Positions 24,056-33,201 are shown, numbered from the stretch's first letter. The stretch is DNA of 64,000 nucleotides from Candidatus Pantoea deserta (GCF_003813865.1 NZ_RMVG01000024.1:1-64000); one strand, 5' to 3'. Numbers and translations are program-made. The notes: generated by a model not told the origin, from the sequence alone.

Positions 24056-24895
24056 TCAAACCTCGGTGAGCAACGCATATTCACTCACCTGTCTGAGCTT
24101 TTCAGTGTCAATTTCCGTTGTAAACCCATAATATTCAATCTCTGCGATATATTTTAACGACGTCTCAATCAGATGTTTCATATTTATACTTCCCGGTACA
24201 GCCAGTTCTCTGCCGGTCAGACCAAAACGTGTCACGCCCTCGCCAGCGGCTGCGCAGGTATTCTGTGCGGCACGCCCGGTGGCATCGCTCAGATGAAGGG
24301 TAAGGGTCAGGTGAGGATAGTCCTGCCGCAGACGACGACACAGCGCAGCCGTTTCTGCCGGCGAAGCAGCCCCCGATGAATCGCGAAGCGTAACGCCGTC
24401 TATTCCCTGCAGACAGAAGTAGTCGATAAGCTGCAACACCATGCCGTCGTTTATTTTTCCTTCAAAAGGACAGCCGAACACGGTTGAGAGTTGCAAATCT
24501 GTCATGATCCCGCCGCTTTTAAGCACGGCCGCAGCCGCCTGCAACTGTTGGAACGATGCTGTGCGACTGATACCAAACCGGCGGACATTCATGGTTTCAC
24601 TGACAGACATAACCAGTGAAGCACTGTTTATTTCGTTAGCTATCGCAAACCCGGCCCCCGCTTCGTCGTTGATCGTGATGCTGTACTCGGTTCGTGAGAG
24701 TTCTCTGGTGCTCTGAACAGCGAACGCTGTTGCACCTTTTTCTTCGTCATTCGCACCAGAGAGATAAGCACCAAGATTGAGCACTGAAAATCCGCAGGAC
24801 CCAATAGCCTGATTGATTCTGATCCGCTTTTCCCTGCTGAGTACGCGCCCGGTGCCTGTATAGGCCGCCAGAGACTCTCTGATATATAACCTCAC
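24056..24895 (-). CDS. HMG-CoA lyase-like DRE-TIM protein with degenerate active site
   Basis: This 279-residue TIM-barrel protein is related to hydroxymethylglutaryl-CoA lyase: LSTVFGCPFEGKIND (about 136-150), VTLRDSSGAASP where lyases have ISLGDTIGVGTP, and HLSDATGRAAQN where they have HFHDTYGQALAN. The N-terminal RDGLQ motif reads RESLAAY, the second metal histidine is Ser, and the GLGGCP cysteine loop is replaced by FGLTGREL. Classic lyase chemistry is therefore doubtful. The start is GTG with GGAG upstream. It is the last gene of the D-tartrate operon, 73 bp after the transporter. Confidence 0.7.
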   Translation of the reverse strand: MRLYIRESLAAYTGTGRVLSREKRIRINQAIGSCGFSVLNLGAYLSGANDEEKGATAFAVQSTRELSRTEYSITINDEAGAGFAIANEINSASLVMSVSETMNVRRFGISRTASFQQLQAAAAVLKSGGIMTDLQLSTVFGCPFEGKINDGMVLQLIDYFCLQGIDGVTLRDSSGAASPAETAALCRRLRQDYPHLTLTLHLSDATGRAAQNTCAAAGEGVTRFGLTGRELAVPGSINMKHLIETSLKYIAEIEYYGFTTEIDTEKLRQVSEYALLTEV

Positions 24896-24968
24896 ATCGC
24901 ACTCCTGATTAATAAACGCCAGCGATTATAAAAATGCCTGCCCCATACGCAGGGGCAGGCTCTGCGTT

Positions 24969-26312
24969 TTATTCCCGCGTGGAGATCGCCCTGTGGGAAG
25001 AAACCTGGAATGCCTGCCTGATGTTCCAGATGCTTTCCTCACGTCCCACGGCCAGGGCAAACAGTACTCCCCCCACGATTGAGAACAGACCCAGCACGCC
25101 CCATGCGAGCGTCATGTCTGCGCCGCCCCCCAGATGCTTCAGGTAGCCAGCAACAAGCGGTCCGCCGAACTGACCAATAAAATTACTGCATGCGCCGACG
25201 AAGGCCACCGCAGGGACCGCTTTCTTTGTCGGGAGGATTTCCGTCAACCGGACGTAAACCAGCGGCACAAGCATCTTCATTGTCAGGCCGACAAACATGA
25301 ACAGGGCTATCTGCACCCAGTAGTAAGACAGCGGAACAAAGGCCGCGGCTGACAACGCGATACCGCACAACACGGTGGGTATAGCGGCATGCAGCCGCCG
25401 TTCCTGGTTGTATTTATCTGACCGCCGGGTGATATACCAGATGCCCACCATGGTCATCAGAAAAGGCATTCCGCTGATCAGACCGACCATAAATTCGCTG
25501 AGCGTTCCATACCCCTTAAGTGCCGTCGGCAGCCAGAGCGTAAAGCCGTAGGCCAGCATACTGTGCAGGGAATAGCCAATTAGCATCAGCCAGAGTGCCG
25601 GAATTTTGAGAATGGTCCACCACGGGTCAGATTTCTCCTTCACATAGTTTGACTGCTCAGCCGCCAGGTCTTTCTGGATATGATCCCGCTCTTCGGCGCT
25701 AAGCCAGCTTGCAGCCTGGATACTTTTGGGTACCAGATAAAACCAGATGATGCAGAACAGCCACGCTGGCGCGCCTTCAATGACCATCATCATGCGCCAG
25801 TTATGATGAGCCAGGATCCAGCCCGATATTGGACCAGCCAGAAAGGCTCCGGCACCCAGGCTGAGGTTCCAGATACCAAAAGCGCGTCCCCTTTCTGGCT
25901 TCATAAACCACTGAGCAAGAAACATCGCCGTTGCGGCCTGAATCGGCCCTTCAGCGAGCCCCAGCAAGAAACGGATCGCAACCAGTTCACCGAAGTTACG
26001 CGTCAGGCCCGTGAGCATGGCGCAGGCACCAAACAGAAACAGGCTAACGCCAATTATCCTCCGCGACCCAAAGCGAAGCGCCAGCCAGCCTGCGGTAAAC
26101 TGCGTAGCCACGTAGCCCCATGCAAATGCACCGCCAAGCCAGCCAGCTTCTACCGGACTGAGCCGCATCTCGGCCGTAATATGAGGCAGCGCCATGCCTA
26201 TATTCACCCGGTCGAAGAAAGAAATGGTATACATGATAAATACTGCCGGGAGTATTATTGTCCAGCGTTTTTTCCCGATACGTGTATTACCTTTCAGAGC
26301 ATTACCACTCAT
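24969..26312 (-). CDS. MFS transporter, anion:cation symporter family (tartrate/hexarate-like)
   Basis: This 447-residue twelve-helix MFS protein belongs to the ACS family (GudP/GarP/TtuB relatives). Signatures are YTISFFDRVNIGMALPHITAEM at the N-terminus, ALRFGSRRIIG after helix 2 and FLLGLAEGPIQAATAMFLAQWF in helix 4-5. ACS porters import small carboxylates with protons. With D-tartrate dehydratase two genes upstream, D-tartrate uptake is the simplest reading. Confidence 0.88.
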   Translation of the reverse strand: MSGNALKGNTRIGKKRWTIILPAVFIMYTISFFDRVNIGMALPHITAEMRLSPVEAGWLGGAFAWGYVATQFTAGWLALRFGSRRIIGVSLFLFGACAMLTGLTRNFGELVAIRFLLGLAEGPIQAATAMFLAQWFMKPERGRAFGIWNLSLGAGAFLAGPISGWILAHHNWRMMMVIEGAPAWLFCIIWFYLVPKSIQAASWLSAEERDHIQKDLAAEQSNYVKEKSDPWWTILKIPALWLMLIGYSLHSMLAYGFTLWLPTALKGYGTLSEFMVGLISGMPFLMTMVGIWYITRRSDKYNQERRLHAAIPTVLCGIALSAAAFVPLSYYWVQIALFMFVGLTMKMLVPLVYVRLTEILPTKKAVPAVAFVGACSNFIGQFGGPLVAGYLKHLGGGADMTLAWGVLGLFSIVGGVLFALAVGREESIWNIRQAFQVSSHRAISTRE

Positions 26313-26400
26313 GATAACTTCCTCATTTAGAACAGATGTAGGGGGGAGGAAATGCTGATTTCAGGTCCTTTTGAATATCAGTCAGGTAAAATATTATTTA

Positions 26401-27246
26401 TTATTTTGAGGCAGCAACGACGTAATTAGTCAGACGGCCGACCGACTCTATTTCAACTTCAATGACATCGCCAATATTAAGAAACACCTGCGGATTACGT
26501 GAACGACCAACACCGCCTGGCGAGCCAGTCAAAATAACATCACCCGGAGAAAGCTGTGTAAAAGTGCTCATATAACTGATAATTTTTCTTATTGAATGAA
26601 CCATATTAGCTGTGCTGTCCTGCTGAACAATTTCACCATTAAGCCAGGTTTTTAGCTGAAGCTTTTGCGGATCCGGAACCTCATCACAGCTAACCAGCCA
26701 GGGACCGAACCCACCAGTTTTGCTCCAGTTTTTGCCGGCAGTGAACCAGGTATGCTGCCAGTCACGCACGGAGCCATCCATGTAACAGGAATAGCCCGCT
26801 ATGTGCTTTGTGGCGTCCTGCTCGGAGATGTTTGAACCCGCTTTTCCTATGATGATAACCAGCTCACCCTCATAATCGAGCTGGTCGCTCAGCGCTGGCT
26901 TCACAATGTCGCCCAGATGAGCGGTCTGAGAATCAGAGAACCGGATGAATATGGTAGGCGCATCCGAAGTAATGCTGAACTCAGTGCGCTTGGTCTGATA
27001 ATTCATGCCAACACAAAGTATTTTCCCCGGATTTTCAATAACAGGAAGAAAGGTAATATCAGAAAGCTGATAATCCGTCTCATGACGGATATATCCTTCA
27101 GCAGCCGCGACTCCTTTTTCTCTGATAAAACTTTTCAGATCGGGAGTGTCAATATCTGTCCGGCTTCTCAGATCAATAATGCCCTCACCCTGCAGAATGC
27201 CGTAACTTTTATAGCCTTCAGGCGTCAGATAACTTAAAAGCTTCAT
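26401..27246 (-). CDS. Fumarylacetoacetate hydrolase family protein
   Basis: This FAH-fold enzyme of about 281 residues has the metal-binding motif DYEGELVIIIGK (about 149-160), SVRDWQHTWFTAGKNW and the closing GDVILTGSPGGVG. The family includes oxaloacetate decarboxylases/tautomerases and acylpyruvases. Next to D-tartrate dehydratase, whose product is oxaloacetate, a role in removing or tautomerising oxaloacetate is reasonable. The start at 27246 is chosen for its GGAAAA ribosome site; an in-frame start 27 bases upstream lies in a hairpin. Confidence 0.87.
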   Translation of the reverse strand: MKLLSYLTPEGYKSYGILQGEGIIDLRSRTDIDTPDLKSFIREKGVAAAEGYIRHETDYQLSDITFLPVIENPGKILCVGMNYQTKRTEFSITSDAPTIFIRFSDSQTAHLGDIVKPALSDQLDYEGELVIIIGKAGSNISEQDATKHIAGYSCYMDGSVRDWQHTWFTAGKNWSKTGGFGPWLVSCDEVPDPQKLQLKTWLNGEIVQQDSTANMVHSIRKIISYMSTFTQLSPGDVILTGSPGGVGRSRNPQVFLNIGDVIEVEIESVGRLTNYVVAASK

Positions 27247-27259
27247 ATATTTTTCCGCA

Positions 27260-27286
27260 ACGCCCTTCCGCATAACGGAAGGGCGT
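27260..27286. promoter_or_regulatory. Intercistronic 11-bp hairpin abutting the FAH-gene ribosome site
   Basis: ACGCCCTTCCG (27260-27270) pairs perfectly with CGGAAGGGCGT (27276-27286) around CATAA. It occupies the gap between the tarD stop and the FAH start and touches the Shine-Dalgarno of the FAH gene, so it could protect upstream mRNA or modulate translation. Confidence 0.6.
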
Positions 27287-27321
27287 GAGTAAATTAAGCA
27301 AGACGATAAATCAGCAGGGAC

Positions 27322-28485
27322 TTATTCAGCCAGAGCGCGCATTTCTTTGATGAGGTCTGATTTACCCTCAAAACCGATACCCGGCAGTTCCGGCATGATG
27401 ATATGGCCATCTTCTACCTTCACCGAGTCAGGGAAACCGCCGTAAGGCTGGAACAGATCGGGATAACTTTCATTGCCGCCCAGGCCAAGACCTGCGGCAA
27501 TATTCAGGGACATCTGGTGACCGCCGTGAGGGACGCAGCGTGACGGTGACCAGCCAAACTGCTCAAGAACATCAAGCGTGCGCAGATATTCAACCAGACC
27601 ATAAGAGAGTGCGCAGTCAAACTGTAGATAGTCGCGATCCGGGCGCATGCCGCCATAGCGCAGCAGGTTTCGCGCATCCTGATGAGAGAAGAGGTTTTCG
27701 CCCGTGGCCATTGAGCCAGGGTAGAACTCTGACAGCGCGGCTTGTAAAGCGTAGTCCAGTGGGTCACCGACCTCTTCGTACCAGAACAGTGGGTATTCGC
27801 GCAGCATTTTCGCATAGGCAATACCCGTTTCCAGATCGAAGCGGCCATTGGCGTCAACGGCAAGACGCGCTTCGCTGCCAATTTCTTCGAGTACGGCTTC
27901 AATACGACGGCGGTCTTCTTCCAGCGATGCGCCACCAATTTTCATTTTCACCACGTTATAACCGCGATTCAGGTAGCCGCGCATTTCCTGACGCAGCGCG
28001 CTCAGGTCTTTGCCCGGATAATAATAACCGCCGGCCGCATAGACGAAGACGCGGGGATTAGCCTCAACACCCTTCATTTCTGCCAGCAGGCGGAACAGGG
28101 GTTTATTAGCGATTTTTGCGGTTGCGTCCCAGATAGCCATGTCCAGCGTGCCTACCGCAACTGAACGTTCGCCGTGACCGCCCGGCTTTTCATTGCTCAT
28201 CATGACGTCCCAGATCTGATGCGGATCCAGGTTGTCGCCTTTGGCATTCAGCAGGCTTCCAGGCTCGGCTTCGAGGATGCGGTTACGGAAACGTTCACGA
28301 ATCAGGCCGCCCTGACCGTAACGACCGTTAGAGTTGAAGCCGTATCCCACTACGCGGCGTCCGTCTACCTCAACATCTGTCACAACGGCAACCAGGCTGG
28401 CCGTCATCTTGCTGAAATCGATATACGCGTTACGGATAGGGGAAGCAATAGGTTTGGTAATTTCTACAACGTCAAGGATACGCAT
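27322..28485 (-). CDS. tarD: D(-)-tartrate dehydratase (enolase superfamily)
   Basis: This 387-residue protein is a very close match, as I recall it, to the Bradyrhizobium D-tartrate dehydratase TarD. Near-identical stretches include ITKPIASPIRNAYIDFSKMT, VVGYGFNSNGRYGQGGLIRE, NEKPGGHGERSVAVGT and CVPHGGHQMSLNIAAGLGL. The enolase-superfamily catalytic set is present: Lys182 (KMK), metal ligands Asp211, Glu237 and Glu263, and His320. It dehydrates D-tartrate to oxaloacetate in the cytoplasm. It is first in an operon with an FAH-family enzyme, an ACS transporter and an HMG-CoA-lyase-like protein, and is divergent from a LysR gene. Confidence 0.93.
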   Translation of the reverse strand: MRILDVVEITKPIASPIRNAYIDFSKMTASLVAVVTDVEVDGRRVVGYGFNSNGRYGQGGLIRERFRNRILEAEPGSLLNAKGDNLDPHQIWDVMMSNEKPGGHGERSVAVGTLDMAIWDATAKIANKPLFRLLAEMKGVEANPRVFVYAAGGYYYPGKDLSALRQEMRGYLNRGYNVVKMKIGGASLEEDRRRIEAVLEEIGSEARLAVDANGRFDLETGIAYAKMLREYPLFWYEEVGDPLDYALQAALSEFYPGSMATGENLFSHQDARNLLRYGGMRPDRDYLQFDCALSYGLVEYLRTLDVLEQFGWSPSRCVPHGGHQMSLNIAAGLGLGGNESYPDLFQPYGGFPDSVKVEDGHIIMPELPGIGFEGKSDLIKEMRALAE

Positions 28486-28542
28486 GTTCTCTCCGGCAGT
28501 TCTCAGTCATATACGATCTCACTAAAGTACCTACGCAATGTG

Positions 28543-28572
28543 TTATGTCATGCCGTATATTTATTGACATAA
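28543..28572. promoter_or_regulatory. Putative LysR operator for the D-tartrate operon
   Basis: TTATGTCA (28543-28550) and TGACATAA (28565-28572) form a perfect 8-bp-arm dyad with a 14-base AT-rich spacer, 58 bp upstream of tarD in the divergent promoter region. Confidence 0.5.
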
Positions 28573-28646
28573 TGCACTGACGTAGTGTTCAGGGACCTTA
28601 TTGTCCTGTCTGACACCATACTAAGCAGTTAACAAATTTCGTTCTA

Positions 28647-29594
28647 ATGCCAAAGAGGCTGGCTGTAATGCAAAATCGGCATCACCTGGAGTTAACCTGG
28701 CTTGAGGACTGTGTTGCGCTGGCACAGTCCCTGAATTTCTCTCGTGCCGCAGCTTCACGATATGTGACGCAGCCAGCATTCAGCCGGAGAATTGTCTCGC
28801 TGGAAGAGTGGCTTGGAACGCCGCTTTTTGAAAGAAACCGTCGGGGCGTCAGCCTTACGCGCGCCGGGGAAGTATTCGTTACGCAGATCCCTGAACTTAT
28901 TCGCGCGCTTTACACCCTGAGAAGTGAATCTATAGAGGCCGCAGGAGAAACCAGACCGGACGTTATTTTTTCCGCCACGCACTCACTGTCATTTTCTTTT
29001 TTTCCGGCACTGATGCGGAATAACGAAAAAATCGCCCGCTTCGGCTCTTTTCGCCTGCTATCTGACACACTGAGTGCCTGCGAGCGCATGATCGACAAAG
29101 GCGACGCGCAGTTTCTGCTTTGTTATTACCATCCTCATATGCACATTAATCTTGATCAGTCGAAATATCTCAGCGTTCGGCTAGGACAGGAAACTTTACT
29201 ACCTTATTCCAGATGCGATCCGACAACCCGCGAGCCTGTCTGGCATGCATCAGGCGGCAAAAAATTTCCCTTTCTGTCTTATTCGGCTGAATCCGGTCTT
29301 GGCCGGATCCTTTCCAACACCTCGCAGGTAAACCGCGCCAGACGTGGAATGGATATTGCCTTCACTGCCGATCTGGCTGCCACCTTGCTGGCCATGGTCA
29401 GAGCCGGGGACGGCATCGCATGGCTGCCGGAAACGCTGGCAGCGCCGGATGTTGATGCCGGTTTCATTGCCGTTGCGGCGAAGAAAGAGAGCGCGCTTTG
29501 GGTACCCATAGACATCAGACTTTTCCGCCCGGCAGCAAGAATGTCCCGCGCTGTAGAAGAGTTATGGGAAATTTTCGTAGACGGCCAAATCTGA
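28647..29594 (+). CDS. LysR family regulator, likely controlling the D-tartrate operon
   Basis: This 315-residue LysR protein has an HTH at about 18-75 (LTWLEDCVALAQSLNFSRAAASRYVTQPAFSRRIVSLEEWLGTPLFERNRRG) and an effector domain to the C-terminus. An alternative ATG seven codons in (28668) gives a more usual N-terminus; neither start has a strong ribosome site. Divergence from tarD with a dyad between them indicates substrate-dependent control of that operon. Confidence 0.9.
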   Translation: MPKRLAVMQNRHHLELTWLEDCVALAQSLNFSRAAASRYVTQPAFSRRIVSLEEWLGTPLFERNRRGVSLTRAGEVFVTQIPELIRALYTLRSESIEAAGETRPDVIFSATHSLSFSFFPALMRNNEKIARFGSFRLLSDTLSACERMIDKGDAQFLLCYYHPHMHINLDQSKYLSVRLGQETLLPYSRCDPTTREPVWHASGGKKFPFLSYSAESGLGRILSNTSQVNRARRGMDIAFTADLAATLLAMVRAGDGIAWLPETLAAPDVDAGFIAVAAKKESALWVPIDIRLFRPAARMSRAVEELWEIFVDGQI

Positions 29595-29695
29595 CGATCG
29601 GAACATATTCAGGCATTTTCAACCGCAGCATAAATAGAAAAAAGCCTGAACATGAAAACCATAAGGCATGGCATGAAGAGTTATTACAATCAGAC

Positions 29696-29749
29696 ATCCG
29701 CTCCTCGCTCAGAGCGGACCCTGGCCTGCGCGCCAAAAGCGGACGTTGC
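29696..29749. repeat. Dispersed GTCCGCT/AGCGGAC repeat, copy 9 (internal deletion)
   Basis: The left hairpin (ATCCGCTCCTCGCTCAGAGCGGAC) is fused directly to the last bases of the right one (GCCAAAAGCGGACGTTGC). Compared with copies 5 and 7, about 15 bases in the middle are missing, which shows that copies lose segments independently. Confidence 0.7.
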
Positions 29750-29820
29750 TACCAGGGCTGAATTTTCCAGCCCCAGGGAGGCGCTAAGACTAAGAGGTTC
29801 GCTCCTGTCGCGTCACGCCA

Positions 29821-30882
29821 TCAACATTTTTCTTCCTTGAGGAAAGGGACCTCATTTTTGCCAAACCGTAGAGCGGCTTTTTGACGATCGAGAGTAAATA
29901 TCTGACAGTCTATTTCCATCATACCCAGAGTAAAAACGGCCGTTGCAAGGGTATTCTCCTCATCCGGGTCGTGTGGCGAGAGACGGTAAATCGGGAGCGC
30001 GACGTCATGCCGATCGGAGAGAATATCAAGTGCCGCCGCATCATCAAGTTGCGATTGCGTCTTCAGCCATGCATTTAACCGTTGCTGACGTGAGCCTGAA
30101 CTGTCGGTAATCACCTGCTCAACCGCATCAAGCTGCGGGTGAATCAGATGATTAGCATGGGCGAAAACCTCTCGCAGCGGCATAACGGAACAGCCTGTTC
30201 CTGTGGCTTCAACGCTAAAGAGACGATCGTCCCCCATTTGGCCCAGCGTATGATGAAACGCACCGGCACGCGGTACTGCCGTCAGAATGGCGATAGCTTC
30301 ATCCAGGGTTGCCGCATTCAGCGCGGCGCGGGCCAGTATCTGGCGCGGCATGCCGGCAGGGCGATGCAAGGCACGGATGTTATTTACCGTATTTACCACG
30401 CCCTTTTCATTAACAGCAAATGTATGCCCGCAAATCGATCCCGGATAAGCAAAACTGGTAAACGCCAGCCCCTCATCCGGAACAATGCTGACAATGGCGC
30501 AGTCATTACGCAACTGCGGGAAACCGTCTTCATTATGCGCTATTGTCAGCTTCCCTTCTGCACTTCTCCCTGCCACCGTGGTACAGCCATCAGAGGTTGA
30601 ACGCACCAAATCGCCACGACAGTTCCACGCAAACACCTCATCGATGGATGCCTCCAGACCTGCGGCTAATCCTTCCAGCTCTTGCCAGATCAGTGGATAC
30701 TGACTCTGAACGCGTGCGCGCATGTATTGGGTCTGTTCTGCGGCTTTCATAGCGGTAACGGTTTTCCACAGCGCCGTTTGCGTCAGCCTGGCATGCCAGG
30801 CTTCACGGCCAAAGGCACCAAGCTGTTGACCTACAGAAAAAGCGGAACCACGGATTTCAAGTTTTTTCATTTTCTTAATCAC
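29821..30882 (-). CDS. C45 family autoproteolytic acyltransferase/hydrolase
   Basis: This 353-residue Ntn-hydrolase of the C45 (isopenicillin-N acyltransferase-like) family has a nucleophile Cys100 in STSDGCTTVAG, which would become the N-terminus after self-cleavage between Gly99 and Cys100. IAHNEDGFPQLRNDC and GSICGHTFAVNEKGVVNTVNN are typical pocket segments. The family includes carcinine hydrolase and beta-alanyl-dopamine hydrolase. It is the last gene of the RpiR-controlled operon, 6 bp after the ABC ATPase, so its substrate is probably the imported amide. Confidence 0.87.
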   Translation of the reverse strand: MIKKMKKLEIRGSAFSVGQQLGAFGREAWHARLTQTALWKTVTAMKAAEQTQYMRARVQSQYPLIWQELEGLAAGLEASIDEVFAWNCRGDLVRSTSDGCTTVAGRSAEGKLTIAHNEDGFPQLRNDCAIVSIVPDEGLAFTSFAYPGSICGHTFAVNEKGVVNTVNNIRALHRPAGMPRQILARAALNAATLDEAIAILTAVPRAGAFHHTLGQMGDDRLFSVEATGTGCSVMPLREVFAHANHLIHPQLDAVEQVITDSSGSRQQRLNAWLKTQSQLDDAAALDILSDRHDVALPIYRLSPHDPDEENTLATAVFTLGMMEIDCQIFTLDRQKAALRFGKNEVPFLKEEKC

Positions 30883-30888
30883 TACTAT

Positions 30889-31617
30889 TCAGGAGACGTG
30901 TTGCAGAAATTCTTTCAGGCGCGGGTTGCAACTGGAAGTCAGCAGCATATCAGGTGAGCCATCTTCAGCAATGGTGCCGCCGTCAATAAAGATCAACCGT
31001 GACGCCACATCGCGGGCGAAGCCAATCTCGTGGGTCACAATCACCATGGTCATGCCCTCTTCGGCCAGCGAGCGCATCACTTTGAGCACCTCATGACGCA
31101 ATTCGGGGTCCAGCGCTGAGGTCGGCTCATCAAAGAGCATCATTTTTGGTTTCACTGCTAACGCTCTGGCAATGGCGACGCGCTGCTGCTGACCGCCAGA
31201 GAGTTCTGACGGATAATGAGTGGCTCGATCGCGTAAGCCAACGCGCTCCAGCAGCGCCAGCGCCTCTTCACGGGCGGCGGCTTTGCTCTGTTTGCGCACG
31301 CGAACCGGACCAAACATCACATTCTCCAGCGCGGTCAGATGGGGAAACAGATGAAACTGCTGAAACACCATGCCCGCTTCACGGCGAATGTCGCACTCGC
31401 TGGCGTGAGGATCGGTAATATGCATACCCGCCACCAGCAGCGTGCCGGAGGAAATCTCCTCCAGCTTGTTGATGCAGCGCAACAGCGTCGATTTACCCGA
31501 GCCGGAGGGACCAATGATCACCACGACTTCGCCGGCTTCAATTTTTAAATTGATATTGTGCAGCACCTGAGTCGTGCCAAAATTTTTCGATACCGCGTTA
31601 AATTCAACCATACTCAT
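30889..31617 (-). CDS. Amino-acid ABC transporter ATPase (GlnQ-like)
   Basis: This ATPase of about 242 residues has Walker A (GPSGSGKST), Q-loop, the ABC signature LSGGQQQR, Walker B (MMLFDEP) and H-loop (VTHE) all intact. The start at 31617 forms an ATGA overlap with the permease stop; a second ATG two codons later is possible. It energises the importer formed with the adjacent permease and binding protein. Confidence 0.93.
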   Translation of the reverse strand: MSMVEFNAVSKNFGTTQVLHNINLKIEAGEVVVIIGPSGSGKSTLLRCINKLEEISSGTLLVAGMHITDPHASECDIRREAGMVFQQFHLFPHLTALENVMFGPVRVRKQSKAAAREEALALLERVGLRDRATHYPSELSGGQQQRVAIARALAVKPKMMLFDEPTSALDPELRHEVLKVMRSLAEEGMTMVIVTHEIGFARDVASRLIFIDGGTIAEDGSPDMLLTSSCNPRLKEFLQHVS

Positions 31618-32273
31618 AAAATATGGATCCTTTTCTCCAGTTGTTTTAGCAGAAAGCTCAGGCATAGCGTCACCAGCAGATAAATCATTGCCACTGCGGT
31701 CCAGACTTCAAGCGCCCGGAAATTACCTGCAATAATTTCCTGCCCCTGACGCGTTAATTCCGCCACGCCGATAACAATAAACAGCGACGTGTCTTTAATA
31801 CTGATAATCCACTGATTACCTAGCGCAGGGATCATTCGGCGTAACGCCAGCGGCATAATGACATGCCGGAGCGTACTGCGTTGTGATAATCCCATAGCCA
31901 GGCTGGCCTCTTTAAAACCTTTATTAATCGAGAGAATCGCTCCACGGGTGATTTCAGCAATATAAGCGCCAGAATTAATCACAATGGTCACAACAGCTGC
32001 TGTTACTGGATCAATGCGAACCGGCAATATCATAGGCAAGGCGAAGTAAATAAACATCACCTGCACCATAATCGGCGTGCCGCGAATTAACTCAACGAAC
32101 ACCAGCGATACGGTTTTTGATATTTTACCACCTAATGCACGGCAGGCTCCCGCCAGCAAGCCGATAATAAAACCCCCTAACAGGCCTGACAACGAAATAA
32201 CCAGCGTCAACTGTAATCCCTGCAATAACAACGGCAGGGATTCCCAGATATATTTACTTTCAAAGTTCATCAT
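31614..32273 (-). CDS. Amino-acid ABC transporter permease (HisM/GlnP family)
   Basis: This 219-residue inner-membrane permease has about five helices and the EAA loop region GAILSINKGFKEASLAMGLSQRSTLRHVIMP. VELIRGTPIMVQVMFIYF is typical of polar-amino-acid permeases. Only one permease gene is present, so the transporter should be a homodimeric GlnP-type assembly. It lies 48 bp after the binding-protein gene with an intercistronic hairpin between. Confidence 0.92.
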   Translation of the reverse strand: MMNFESKYIWESLPLLLQGLQLTLVISLSGLLGGFIIGLLAGACRALGGKISKTVSLVFVELIRGTPIMVQVMFIYFALPMILPVRIDPVTAAVVTIVINSGAYIAEITRGAILSINKGFKEASLAMGLSQRSTLRHVIMPLALRRMIPALGNQWIISIKDTSLFIVIGVAELTRQGQEIIAGNFRALEVWTAVAMIYLLVTLCLSFLLKQLEKRIHIL

Positions 32274-32295
32274 TCTATCCGTTCAGAGGCAATGA

Positions 32296-32313
32296 GGTCG
32301 GCGCTGGCCGACC
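32296..32313. terminator. Intercistronic hairpin after the binding-protein gene
   Basis: GGTCGGC and GCCGACC make a 7-bp stem with a 4-base loop between the binding-protein stop and the permease start. Such elements commonly cause higher expression of binding protein than of permease. Confidence 0.55.
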
Positions 32314-32321
32314 CGGCGGAA

Positions 32322-33074
32322 TCATTTTGGCTGCTTAGCAAACCACTTCAGGTAAATCATGTTGTAGGTACCGTCCGCACGCAGCGCCTGGAGAGCGGCA
32401 TTGACCTTTGACGTCAGGCTGCTGTTTTTCTGCATTGCAAAGCCATACTGCTGCGGCAGAATGCTGTCCGTCTCGCCCGTGGACTTCACCTTGCCGTCGC
32501 CTGCTGTTTTTACGTAATAGAGCACATTGGGCGAATCATGAACCACGGCATCCAGGTTGCCTGCCTGCAAATCAAGATAGGCGTTATCGATATTCGGAAA
32601 TTCGACATAGTTCGCCTTGTATTTACTTTTCATAAAGCTGGCGGCCGCCGTGCCCTGCTTCAGACCCACTTTTTTCCCTGCTAAATCACTGAACCGGGTA
32701 ATGGCGTTATCACTGCTTTTAACCGCCATTAATAAATCAGCGTCATAATAACCCTCACTGAAATCCACCACCTGTTTGCGCGCATCGGTAATGGTAATAC
32801 CCGCCATCGCCACATCCAGATTACGTGATTGCAAACCAGGGATCAGCCCACCGAAATCCATCGGACGTAATTCGTAGCTGACATTCATTTTTTTGGCGAT
32901 GGCGTCCCATAGATCAATATCAAAGCCGACGTATTTGTCGCCCTGTTTAAATTCAAATGGAACAAAAGCGGTATCTACCCCAACCGTTAATTTATCCTGA
33001 GCCGCTGCCACAAAACTGGCGGAGCAAGCGACCAGCGCCAGCGTAACTTTTAATTTCGTCAAAAATCCAGACAT
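32322..33074 (-). CDS. Amino-acid ABC transporter binding protein (GlnH-like)
   Basis: This periplasmic binding protein of about 250 residues has a signal peptide (MSGFLTKLKV...SFVAAAQ, cleavage near residue 24) and the family segments LTVGVDTAFVPFEFKQGDKYVGFDIDLW and DVAMAGITITDARKQVVDFSEGYYDAD. The start at 33074 is chosen for GAGGGTTATT directly before ATG; a longer frame reaching 33179 would bury the signal peptide. It defines the ligand of this operon's importer. Confidence 0.92.
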   Translation of the reverse strand: MSGFLTKLKVTLALVACSASFVAAAQDKLTVGVDTAFVPFEFKQGDKYVGFDIDLWDAIAKKMNVSYELRPMDFGGLIPGLQSRNLDVAMAGITITDARKQVVDFSEGYYDADLLMAVKSSDNAITRFSDLAGKKVGLKQGTAAASFMKSKYKANYVEFPNIDNAYLDLQAGNLDAVVHDSPNVLYYVKTAGDGKVKSTGETDSILPQQYGFAMQKNSSLTSKVNAALQALRADGTYNMIYLKWFAKQPK

Positions 33075-33201
33075 AATAACCCTCAGCGTCAGTAAAATAG
33101 CGTGCATGAATGTCACCCGGCGCAATAAATCGGCGGGAGTGGAAAATAAAACCTGTTGATAAGCAGGGCGCACGCTCATGCGCCCGGATTAATACGATAA
33201 C

